DNA of 6,500 nt from Gammaproteobacteria bacterium (GTDB lineage Bacteria; Pseudomonadota; Gammaproteobacteria; Nitrococcales; Nitrococcaceae): contig JAGXLT010000058.1 of assembly GCA_018334525.1 (NCBI GenBank), positions 1-6,500 of the forward strand. Direction: 5' to 3'. The stretch's first letter is position 1, and each line of letters opens with the position of its first letter. A program made the position numbers and the translations under genes. Below, one piece after another: positions 1 through 6,095 of this stretch. A model generated the notes under the pieces. The model was not told the origin of the DNA. It did no database searches and saw only the letters and a list, made by a program, of their open reading frames with translations.

Positions 1-761
1 GAGAGAGGAATACAGACTATGAAGCGCTTGCCGAAATGTACTGGGGGCCTGTCCTTAAACGCGTTAATCGGTTTTTCATGGCTCGAATTAATCATTTCAT
101 TATTCGGCGATCTGATGTCGTGATTAGTAACTCCAAGCAAATGGAACAGCTTGCCGAGTCTCTTCAGGCAAAAGAGGTCGCAACAGTGGGTACCCCGGTA
201 CCCCGTCGTTTTTTAGACACCATACCCACAGCGCCAGAAATACCGCCACAACGCGTGTTGTTTATCGGCCGGCTTTCCAAAGAAAAAAATATTGAAGCGA
301 TTTTAGAGACGGCGCGACAACTGCCCGATCTGCAGTTCACGATTGCCGGCGATGGCCCTTTGCGAGATGTCGTTCAAGCGGCCGCCACCGCCCATGCCAA
401 CCTTCACTTTTTAGGCTGGATGGAACGTGATGCACTGATTCCCGCGCTTGATGCCGCCGATATTCTGGTATTGCCATCAGAAGTGGAAGCATTTGGCACC
501 GTTGCACTCGAGGCACTCAGTCGTGGCCGCATTACCCTTGTTTCCGCTGGTTGCGGCATTGCCGATTGGCCCGAGTTTCAAAAAGCCCTGTGGATCATGG
601 CCCCCGGGCAAACGGTAACCGAAGCACTACAGGAAATCCTCGAAACACCGGCCGATAAACTGGCCCCGCAAGCATTACAAGGCCGTGAAGCCGCAAACCA
701 GATGACGCAGCGCTGCATTGATGAATGGGTCGGTTTGTTAAAGGAAACCCCCGAGCCATGA
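1..761 (+). CDS. GT4-type glycosyltransferase, C-terminal part (5' end outside window)
   Basis: The reading frame is open from base 3 with no stop, so the gene starts before the window. The ATG at 36 is internal, because the residues before it (ending YEALAE) continue the fold. What remains is the end of the N-terminal Rossmann domain (ISNSKQ, about bases 123-140) and a complete C-terminal nucleotide-sugar-binding domain. Visible GT4 signatures are GRLSKEKN, AGDGPLR, LGWM and the EX7E motif in SEVEAFGTVALEAL, with its glutamates at codons 486-488 and 510-512. These bind the donor nucleotide sugar. GT4 enzymes are retaining glycosyltransferases of the cytoplasm or inner membrane face. The usual G-[TS]-P-V-V stretch after EX7E reads GRITLVSAGCG here, a mild divergence. 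About 250 residues of a usual 350-400 are present. The gene ends in an ATGA overlap with the deacetylase gene, so the two products probably act on one surface glycan or glycolipid. Donor and acceptor cannot be read from the sequence. Confidence 0.88.
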   Translation, partial: ERNTDYEALAEMYWGPVLKRVNRFFMARINHFIIRRSDVVISNSKQMEQLAESLQAKEVATVGTPVPRRFLDTIPTAPEIPPQRVLFIGRLSKEKNIEAILETARQLPDLQFTIAGDGPLRDVVQAAATAHANLHFLGWMERDALIPALDAADILVLPSEVEAFGTVALEALSRGRITLVSAGCGIADWPEFQKALWIMAPGQTVTEALQEILETPADKLAPQALQGREAANQMTQRCIDEWVGLLKETPEP

Positions 762-1438
762 ATACCATGCTGAGCATTCATGATGTGATGCCGCGGCATC
801 TTACCGCCGTCAGCAACCTGATTGAAAAAACTCGGGCACTGGGGTGGCCGCCGGCAACGTTGCTTGTGGTACCCCATACCAATTGGTCTGCTGACCAAAT
901 CAAACAACTCAAGGCCTGGTCAGCGGAAGGTCATCCACTCGCCGGGCATGGCTGGACGCATCAGGTTGATCAATTCGGCGGATGGCGTCACCGCCTGCAC
1001 AGTGCGCTAATTTCGCGCGATGTTGCCGAGCATTTAGCGCTGGATGCCGAAGGCATTTTAGACTTAATGCGACGTTGTCACGCGTGGTTTTCTGATCAGG
1101 GTCTGCCCCCGCCGGACCTTTACGTACCGCCAGCCTGGGCTTTAGGAAACATCCCCGCTCGGCGGTTAACAGAGCAACCCTTTAAAGCGGTAGAAACGCT
1201 GAGCGGAATATTAACCATTCAAACCGGACAGCGGCACTATCGCGCGCTACTCGGCTATGAGGCTGATCAGTTTATTCGCGCACTGGCCTTACGGACCAGC
1301 AATACCATCAATCGCCGCCTGGCTGCATCTCAAGGGCTAAGAATAGGCCTGCACCCACCGGATGCAGACCTCTTACTGGCAGACGATCTCTGGCAGGATT
1401 TAAGGCACTTTAGCCCGCGTCTGCCAGAAGGCGATTAA
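758..1438 (+). CDS. DUF2334-type polysaccharide deacetylase-like protein
   Basis: A 226-residue protein with no signal peptide or membrane segment, so it is probably cytoplasmic. I recognise the DUF2334 branch of the carbohydrate esterase 4 (NodB-like) fold: SIHDV (residues 6-10) near the N-terminus, HGWTH (64-68), YVPPAW (122-127) and GLHPPD (197-202). In classical CE4 enzymes an Asp-Asp pair and an HxxxH pair hold the metal that removes an acetyl group from an N-acetyl sugar. Here D9, H64 and H68 are the likely equivalents, with only one acid in the first motif, as is usual for DUF2334. The ATG at 758 is chosen because it makes an ATGA overlap with the upstream stop. An AAGGAA at 741-746 lies about 11 bases before it, rather far, which fits translational coupling. 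Met4 (767) is the alternative start and has no nearby Shine-Dalgarno. The last 29 bases overlap the end of sodA on the other strand. Substrate unknown. Confidence 0.85.
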   Translation: MNTMLSIHDVMPRHLTAVSNLIEKTRALGWPPATLLVVPHTNWSADQIKQLKAWSAEGHPLAGHGWTHQVDQFGGWRHRLHSALISRDVAEHLALDAEGILDLMRRCHAWFSDQGLPPPDLYVPPAWALGNIPARRLTEQPFKAVETLSGILTIQTGQRHYRALLGYEADQFIRALALRTSNTINRRLAASQGLRIGLHPPDADLLLADDLWQDLRHFSPRLPEGD

Positions 1439-2015
1439 CCTCGTCCCAGTTTACAACTTCCCAGAAAGCGGCCACATAATCCGGGCGGCGATTCTGATAA
1501 CGCAGATAATAGGCATGCTCCCAGACATCAAGCCCTAAAATCGGCGCGCCTTTATCGTCAGCAACATCCATAATCGGATTATCCTGATTTGCCGTGGAAG
1601 TGACTTTAACGCCCTGCGGGGTTGCGATTAACCAGGCCCAACCCGAACCAAACCGACCCAGCGCGGCGTTGGTGAATTCTTCTTTAAACGCATCAAAACT
1701 GCCAAATGCCGAATCAATTGCGCTGGCTACCGCGCCGGTAGGAGCACCACCACCATTGGGCGATAACATCTTCCAGAACAACGAGTGGTTGTAATGACCA
1801 CCGCCATTATTGCGAACCGACACGGGAAGCCCCGAGACCTGCTTTAACAGCGACTCAAGCGCCTCGCTCTCATGAGCGGTGCCGGCCAGCGCGTCATTAA
1901 GCTTGGTCACGTAGGTGTTGTGATGCTTGGTGTGATGAATTTCCATCGTCATCGGATCAATCGCACGATCCAGCGCATCGTAATCGTAGGTAAGCTCAGG
2001 CAAAGTAAACGCCAT
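1410..2015 (-). CDS. sodA: Superoxide dismutase, Mn type (SodA)
   Basis: A complete 201-residue Fe/Mn-family superoxide dismutase, which converts superoxide to oxygen and hydrogen peroxide. There is no signal peptide, so the enzyme is cytoplasmic. The helical hairpin (residues 1-85) carries MEIHHTKHH with ligand H27, and NHSLFWKML with ligand H77. The alpha/beta domain carries DVWEHAYYL with ligands D163 and H167, followed by YQNRRPDY. Manganese preference is inferred from GGGH before the second ligand and from the glutamine in TANQD (Q144), which matches the outer-sphere Gln of E. coli MnSOD; Fe enzymes place this Gln on the other domain. Cambialistic use of iron cannot be excluded. The start is firm: AAGGAG lies seven bases upstream. 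The gene reads towards the DUF2334 gene and overlaps its 3' end by 29 bases. It shares a 100-base divergent region with the lipoprotein gene, in which I see no convincing Fur or SoxS site. Confidence 0.97.
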   Translation of the reverse strand: MAFTLPELTYDYDALDRAIDPMTMEIHHTKHHNTYVTKLNDALAGTAHESEALESLLKQVSGLPVSVRNNGGGHYNHSLFWKMLSPNGGGAPTGAVASAIDSAFGSFDAFKEEFTNAALGRFGSGWAWLIATPQGVKVTSTANQDNPIMDVADDKGAPILGLDVWEHAYYLRYQNRRPDYVAAFWEVVNWDEVNRLLADAG

Positions 2016-2022
2016 GGCAAAA

Positions 2023-2028
2023 CTCCTT
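2023..2028 (-). promoter_or_regulatory. Ribosome binding site of sodA
   Basis: On the minus strand this reads AAGGAG, a full Shine-Dalgarno match, seven bases before the ATG at 2015-2013. It fixes the sodA start and suggests efficient translation. Confidence 0.85.
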
Positions 2029-2068
2029 GTTGATGTTTGATGTCAGATAACGTACCACATCAGTCCTC

Positions 2069-2074
2069 ATTATG
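2069..2074 (-). promoter_or_regulatory. Possible -10 element for sodA
   Basis: The minus strand reads CATAAT, five of six matches to the sigma-70 -10 consensus, about 54 bases before the sodA start. No good -35 hexamer is found at 16-18 bases spacing (the best is CTCAAC at 2097-2092), so this is only a candidate. It lies back to back with the candidate for the lipoprotein gene. Confidence 0.3.
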
Positions 2075-2082
2075 TGTTGGTG

Positions 2083-2088
2083 TATACT
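2083..2088 (+). promoter_or_regulatory. Possible -10 element for the lipoprotein-transporter-DUF2058 genes
   Basis: The plus strand reads TATACT, five of six matches to the sigma-70 consensus. Transcription would start near base 2095, giving a leader of about 20 bases before the ATG at 2116. The -35 region around 2060-2065 (TCAGTC) is poor, so an activator or another sigma factor may be needed, or the call is wrong. Confidence 0.4.
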
Positions 2089-2103
2089 CGCGTTGAGACA
2101 ATG

Positions 2104-2109
2104 AAGAGG
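2104..2109 (+). promoter_or_regulatory. Ribosome binding site deciding the lipoprotein start
   Basis: AAGAGG sits six bases before the ATG at 2116. It favours that start over the in-frame ATGs at 2101 and 2074, which have no comparable site. The start at 2116 also gives a typical short lipoprotein signal peptide. Confidence 0.65.
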
Positions 2110-2115
2110 CTTTTC

Positions 2116-2652
2116 ATGAAAATTCGTCCACTACTTTTTAGTGCTCCAATCGCACTTGCTTTAAGCGCTTGCGGTGGATCCGTGCCTACCTTCGATTTTA
2201 TGGGCAGCGGGCAGGTCGTTAATGCCCCGGCCGTTGATCCTGGATCAGTAGTGGTCAGCGCAGACCTGCCTGAACTCACCGCGCAGCAGACCGGTCTTTA
2301 CAATAGTGCGCGGGAAGCCAATTGCCGAACCGTTCCCGGCCGTCAGGCTGCATTCGATACGGCCATTAATGAACTTCGACAAAAAGCCGCACAGGATGGG
2401 GCTGACCATCTTCGTATTAATGGAATCGGGCCATTAGAAGAGCGTGGCAACTGCAGCATGCAGGTGTTTCGTATGAACGGCACCGGCTATGCACATCTGC
2501 GAGACACTACTGAAGCGGCAGCTGCTGCGCCGTCTATTGAAGATTCACTGACAACACGGCTTGAAGAAATCGATACCCTGTTGGATCGTGGTCTAATTAA
2601 TCGCACAGAGCATGAAGACCTGCGTCAACGCATTCTCGATCAGGCTTACTAA
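2116..2652 (+). CDS. Lipoprotein with RcsF/DUF4156-like middle and SHOCT-like C-terminus
   Basis: A 178-residue protein starting MKIRPLLF. Residues 1-18 form a lipoprotein signal peptide ending in the lipobox L16-S17-A18 before C19. The mature protein should be lipidated at C19; the next residues are Gly-Gly, not Asp, so outer-membrane sorting is expected. A linker (about 20-55) leads to a small domain (about 60-127) containing INELRQKAAQDGADHLRING and cysteines C70 and C113, which could pair. The ELRxxAxxxGADxL pattern resembles RcsF-like and DUF4156 envelope lipoproteins; this is a pattern match by eye. After an alanine-rich hinge, residues 145-176 (LEEIDTLLDRGLINRTEHEDLRQRIL) resemble a SHOCT domain, a short helical pair often found at protein C-termini. 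Role unknown; an envelope sensor or assembly partner is possible. It is first in a run with the transporter (11-base gap) and the DUF2058 gene. Confidence 0.82.
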   Translation: MKIRPLLFSAPIALALSACGGSVPTFDFMGSGQVVNAPAVDPGSVVVSADLPELTAQQTGLYNSAREANCRTVPGRQAAFDTAINELRQKAAQDGADHLRINGIGPLEERGNCSMQVFRMNGTGYAHLRDTTEAAAAAPSIEDSLTTRLEEIDTLLDRGLINRTEHEDLRQRILDQAY

Positions 2653-2665
2653 AGGCGATCGCCTT
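2652..2665 (+). repeat. Perfect 14-base palindrome over the RBS and TTG start
   Basis: The sequence AAGGCGATCGCCTT equals its own reverse complement. Its left arm holds the Shine-Dalgarno of the transporter gene (AAAGG, 2651-2655) and its right arm ends in the TTG start codon (2664-2666). As RNA it could fold into a five-pair stem (AAGGC with GCCTT) with a GATC loop. It begins on the last base of the lipoprotein stop codon. Confidence 0.75.
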
Positions 2666-3533
2666 GCACCGCTCAGCGCTGCCAGGCGCCTTCGTACTGC
2701 TTTGGAGCACCGGTTTTATCGGTGCTCGCTTGGCAGACCCCTATATTGAACCGCTCACGCTGCTTGCTATCCGCATGGTCATTGCGACCGGCCTGTTAGC
2801 GGTTATCGCGCTCGTTACCCGGGCATCCTGGCCTGAATCGCCACGCATGGCATTGCATATCGCCATCGCCGGTCTGTTGGTTCACGCCACTTACTTAAGT
2901 GGCGTTTTCATTGCGATCAATCTAGGGCAAGCCGCCGGGGTCACGGCCATTTTAGTGGCGCTGCAGCCGCTGCTGACCGCTACCCTGGTCGGACCGTTAC
3001 TTGGCGAGCAGGTGACCGGCCGGCAGTGGCTGGGGCTGTTCTTAGGCTTAATCGGCGTACTGTTTGTGATATCCGGGCGCATGGAGGGCGGCATCATCAC
3101 CGCGGGCACACTGACTGCCAGCCTGTTTGCCTTAATTGGAATCACCCTAGGTACGCTGTATCAAAAACGCTTCTGCTCGCATGCGGATCTGCGCAGCGGC
3201 GGCGCCATTCAGTTTGGTGCAAGCGCAATCGTGCTCATACCGGCCGCGTTATTGTTTGAAACGCAGACCATTGAATGGACCGGCGAGCTGATTTTTGCCC
3301 TCGCGTGGTTGGTGCTTGTGCTGTCTGTTGGGGCGATTGGGCTGCTCTACACGCTGATACGCCGGGGCGATGCCTCTCGCGTTGCCAGCCTTTTTTATCT
3401 CGCGCCACCATTTACCGTTTTGTTAGCATGGCTGTTCTTTGGTGAGCAGCTGGGCCCCAGCGCACTGCTCGGTTTGGCAGTGGTTGTGCTCGGCGTTGCG
3501 CTTGTACAACGCCGACCCACGATAACGACTTAA
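2664..3533 (+). CDS. EamA/DMT-family transporter (ten helices)
   Basis: A 289-residue inner-membrane protein of the drug/metabolite transporter superfamily, EamA type. It has two homologous five-helix repeats, about residues 7-136 and 150-284. Signatures include LWSTGFIGARLADPYIEP at the first helix, the repeat-end motifs GEQVTGRQWLGL (114-125) and GEQLGPSALLGL (260-271), and a short basic tail (QRRP). Such proteins usually export or exchange small metabolites such as amino acids; the substrate cannot be inferred. The start is a TTG, chosen because AAAGG lies eight bases before it and because the first in-frame ATG (Met38) falls inside the second helix and would remove helix one. Translation may be coupled to the lipoprotein gene, whose stop is 11 bases upstream. 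Length and topology look intact. The second DMT gene at the right edge is only distantly similar and is not a recent duplicate. Confidence 0.92.
   Translation: MHRSALPGAFVLLWSTGFIGARLADPYIEPLTLLAIRMVIATGLLAVIALVTRASWPESPRMALHIAIAGLLVHATYLSGVFIAINLGQAAGVTAILVALQPLLTATLVGPLLGEQVTGRQWLGLFLGLIGVLFVISGRMEGGIITAGTLTASLFALIGITLGTLYQKRFCSHADLRSGGAIQFGASAIVLIPAALLFETQTIEWTGELIFALAWLVLVLSVGAIGLLYTLIRRGDASRVASLFYLAPPFTVLLAWLFFGEQLGPSALLGLAVVVLGVALVQRRPTITT
2884..2905 (+). other. Intragenic hairpin followed by TTTT
   Basis: A perfect nine-pair inverted repeat, ACGCCACTT (2884-2892) and AAGTGGCGT (2897-2905), with a four-base loop. A run of T (2905-2908) closes and follows the stem. It has the outline of a weak rho-independent terminator on the plus strand but lies inside the transporter gene (codons for about H74-V81). 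The T run is short, so strong termination is unlikely. Confidence 0.45.
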
Positions 3534-3546
3534 GAGTAAAACCCTC

Positions 3547-4071
3547 ATGAGTGACAGCTTACGTGACCAGCTCCTAAAAGCCGGCCTTGCTAAAGAGCAG
3601 GACCTGCGCAAAGTCAAAACGCAAAAACGACAGAAACGCCGCCGTGGCGAGGCCGATTCTGAGCAGGATGCGGCACGATCGGCTGCCGCACAGAAAGAAG
3701 CGGACCAGCGAGCCCGCGATCGCACCCTGAACCGACGACGCCAGGAAGAACAGCAGCGGGCAGCAGACGAGCATGCCGCGCGGCAAATGGTGTTGGATGC
3801 TGAAATTGAGCACGGCGGTGAGGTGCGATTTAACTTTACGCACAAAGATCGTATTCGGCCGATTTATGTTTCGGCAGAACAACGCCAGCAGCTGGCTGAC
3901 GGCAAGTTAGCGATTGCCCGAACCCGGGGGCGCTATCGGTTGATTCCCGTAGAGCTTGTCGAAAAAATTCGCGCCCGCGCTGAATTTTTAATTGCCTGGA
4001 GCCCGACTGATCAGGCCAGCGATGAGGCGGCCTATCCCGATCACCCCGTACCCGACGATTTGATCTGGTAG
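3547..4071 (+). CDS. yaiL: DUF2058 (YaiL-like) protein
   Basis: A 174-residue cytoplasmic protein matching DUF2058, the family of E. coli YaiL, which has been labelled a nucleoprotein or polynucleotide-associated protein without a firm biochemical role. The N-terminal motif MSDSLRDQLLKAGLA (1-15) is family-typical. It is followed by a very basic, highly charged segment rich in Lys, Arg, Glu and Gln (about 20-82) that is probably a coiled coil and could bind nucleic acid. A small folded domain (about 86-150) follows, with VRFNFTHKDRIRPIYV and LADGKLAIARTRGRYRLIPVELVEKI. The length is close to the family norm. The start ATG has a weak AAGAG about ten bases upstream (3532-3536). The 13-base gap after the transporter gene suggests co-transcription. 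The last 31 bases overlap the 3' end of ptrB on the opposite strand. The symbol is transferred by family resemblance only. Confidence 0.88.
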   Translation: MSDSLRDQLLKAGLAKEQDLRKVKTQKRQKRRRGEADSEQDAARSAAAQKEADQRARDRTLNRRRQEEQQRAADEHAARQMVLDAEIEHGGEVRFNFTHKDRIRPIYVSAEQRQQLADGKLAIARTRGRYRLIPVELVEKIRARAEFLIAWSPTDQASDEAAYPDHPVPDDLIW

Positions 4072-6095
4072 GCGCGTAGTAAAAACGCGTAGCGATACGC
4101 CACCTCTTCAAGATACTCGAACCGCCCTGCAGCCCCGCCATGCCCGGCACTCATATTCGTGCGCAATAAAATCTCATTCGGGCTCTGACTTTCAGCACGC
4201 AAACGCGCAACCCATTTAGCCGGCTCCCAGTAGGTAACCCGTGGGTCCGACACACCGGCCGTCACCAATAACGTGGGATAGGTTTGCGCCCGAATATTAT
4301 CGTACGGAGAGTACGCCGCAATGGTGGCGTAATCGGTGGCATCCGTCAGCGGGTTACCCCACTCCGGCCATTCCGGTGGGGTTAGCGGCAGGCTGTCATC
4401 CAGCATCGTATTTAAGCAATCCACAAACGGCACATCAGCAACGGCCGCATGGAAAAGCGCCGGGCGGCGGTTCAACACCGCCCCCACGACCATGCCGCCG
4501 GCGCTACCACCGTGCAACGCGATTCGCCCGGCAGCGGTGTACCCCTGATCAATCAGTGCCTCAGCCGCTGCAATCGTGTCGTTAAAGGTGTTTTCTTTGG
4601 CTCGTCCTCGACCCTCTCGATACCAGCGATAGCCGCGCTCACGCCCACCGCGCACATGCGCAATCGCATAAACAAAACCACGATCCACCAATGAGAGTCG
4701 ATTCGGCGAAAATCCCGGCAGCTCGCTGATTCCGTACGCGCCGTAAACGTAAAGCAACAGCGGCGACTCAGCGCCTGGTGGATGATTTCGATGGTAGAAC
4801 AAAGACACGGGCACCTGCTCACCATCCGGTGCCAGCGCCTGAATACGCTGACTGACATAATCAGCGGCCTGATGCCCTGAGGGTATGACCTGCTGTTTGC
4901 GCAGCACCCGTTCACGCGTATCCATGGCGTAGTCGTAGACTTCCGCCGGTCGAGTGAAACTACTTCGCACAAATCGCAATGTATTGGTGGCGTATTCAAA
5001 GCCCGGTGAAAGCCCCAGCTCAACGCACTCTTCATCGTCGGTAATGATATGCTCATCACCGGTTATCAATGAGCGGACGACAATTCGTGGCGTGGCCTCG
5101 GTTAATTCCTCTCTAACTACCCAGCGCTCAAAAACCAGCATGCTCTCAATAAGCCGGCCTGATTCATGGGCAATCCACGGGCGCCAGTCTGCCCGAGTGG
5201 TTGCACCGATCGGTGCACGGCAAATGCAGAAATCTTCAGCGCCATCCGCGTTTGTTAAAATTAACCACTCCGAGCCGGAGTCACTGACGGAGTACTCCAG
5301 ATCACGCTCACGCGGGGCAATCACACGCGGCGTCATATCCGGGCGTGATGCTTCCAGCCACCGGACCTCTGAGGTGGTGTGGTCATGGCTATCGATTAAT
5401 AAAAATCGACCGCTTTCTGTTTGCTCAACGCTAAGAAAAAAACCCGGATCCGGCTCGGTATAGACCAGCCGGTCATCACTTGCCGGTGCACCCAGACAAT
5501 GTCGATAAACCCAGCGCGGGCGGTATTCTTCATCAATTCGTGTATACAAAAACTGAGCGGAGTCAGACGCCCAGGCCACATCTCCCCGGGCATCTTCTAT
5601 TTGCTCAGGCAGGTCTTTGCCGGTCTGCAAATCACGAATGCGCAACACAAAAGCCTCAGCGCCCACCCGGTCCACTGCATACACCAGATATCGATGGTTT
5701 GGACTATGCGCCGCGCTGCCAAGGCGAAAATACTCACTCGCTGCCGCCTCGGCATCTCCATCCAACAAAAGCTGCTCATCGGTATCGGCAGGCGAATCGA
5801 TCGGGCGCCGACATACCAACGGCTGCTGCCCGCCTTCGCGATACCGGGTGTAGTAAAGCCAGGAACCATCGGGCGATGGGACACTGCTGTCATCTTCACG
5901 TAAACGGCCCCGCAACTCTTTCACCAGATCCTGACGCAACGGCTCGACCGCTGCCATCACGCCGTTAGCATAGTCATTTTCTGCGGTTAAAAAGGCACGA
6001 ATAGTCGGATCTAGCTGCTCGGGATCCTGCATGGCAGTCCGCCAGTTCTCATCCCGCAACCAGGCGTAAGGATCCTGCTTATTAGAAGGGTTCAT
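4041..6095 (-). CDS. ptrB: Oligopeptidase B-like serine peptidase (S9A)
   Basis: A 684-residue prolyl-oligopeptidase-family enzyme with no signal peptide, so cytoplasmic; E. coli PtrB has 686 residues. The order is an N-terminal helical arm with DPYAWLRD (8-15), a beta-propeller (about 70-400) and an alpha/beta-hydrolase domain (about 410-680). The catalytic triad is S531 in GGSAGG, D617 in GVSDPR and H652 in SAGHGG, with spacing nearly identical to E. coli (532, 617, 652). Other family marks are HVRGG, NTFND and YWEPAKW. Oligopeptidase B cuts short peptides after Arg or Lys, but three of the four acidic residues linked to this specificity are replaced here, so the substrate preference may differ. 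The start at 6095 is chosen because ATGA overlaps the upstream transporter stop and GGGAG lies eight bases before it; the frame stays open to 6242, but that part lies within the transporter gene and does not resemble the family. It converges on the DUF2058 gene with a 31-base overlap. Confidence 0.92.
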   Translation of the reverse strand: MNPSNKQDPYAWLRDENWRTAMQDPEQLDPTIRAFLTAENDYANGVMAAVEPLRQDLVKELRGRLREDDSSVPSPDGSWLYYTRYREGGQQPLVCRRPIDSPADTDEQLLLDGDAEAAASEYFRLGSAAHSPNHRYLVYAVDRVGAEAFVLRIRDLQTGKDLPEQIEDARGDVAWASDSAQFLYTRIDEEYRPRWVYRHCLGAPASDDRLVYTEPDPGFFLSVEQTESGRFLLIDSHDHTTSEVRWLEASRPDMTPRVIAPRERDLEYSVSDSGSEWLILTNADGAEDFCICRAPIGATTRADWRPWIAHESGRLIESMLVFERWVVREELTEATPRIVVRSLITGDEHIITDDEECVELGLSPGFEYATNTLRFVRSSFTRPAEVYDYAMDTRERVLRKQQVIPSGHQAADYVSQRIQALAPDGEQVPVSLFYHRNHPPGAESPLLLYVYGAYGISELPGFSPNRLSLVDRGFVYAIAHVRGGRERGYRWYREGRGRAKENTFNDTIAAAEALIDQGYTAAGRIALHGGSAGGMVVGAVLNRRPALFHAAVADVPFVDCLNTMLDDSLPLTPPEWPEWGNPLTDATDYATIAAYSPYDNIRAQTYPTLLVTAGVSDPRVTYWEPAKWVARLRAESQSPNEILLRTNMSAGHGGAAGRFEYLEEVAYRYAFLLRAYQIKSSGTG

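Noticed and set aside
189..204. Tandem eight-base repeat GGTACCCC twice, with nested palindromes
   Set aside because: Lies within the glycosyltransferase codons for GTPVP; two copies only, explained by coding sequence and chance.
2031..2062. TGATGT direct and inverted repeats upstream of sodA
   Set aside because: Arms are only six bases with a 13-base gap; too weak to call an operator or RNA structure.
2074..2115. Longer N-terminus for the lipoprotein (starts at 2074 or 2101)
   Set aside because: No suitable ribosome binding site, the upstream residues spoil a normal lipoprotein signal peptide, and the candidate -10 would lie inside the coding region.
2655..2662. GCGATCGC, the cyanobacterial HIP1 octamer
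   Set aside because: A single copy in a gammaproteobacterial-looking window; it is noted only as part of the larger palindrome.
3423..4150. Open frames antisense to the DUF2058 gene, rich in Cys, Ser and Arg
   Set aside because: The composition is the mirror image of the Gln/Arg/Ala-rich coiled-coil codons; no start signals or family resemblance.
4241..5968. Long open frames antisense to ptrB
   Set aside because: Their products are low-complexity, rich in Pro, Arg and Ser, and have no recognisable domains or ribosome binding sites; they are shadows of the ptrB codons.
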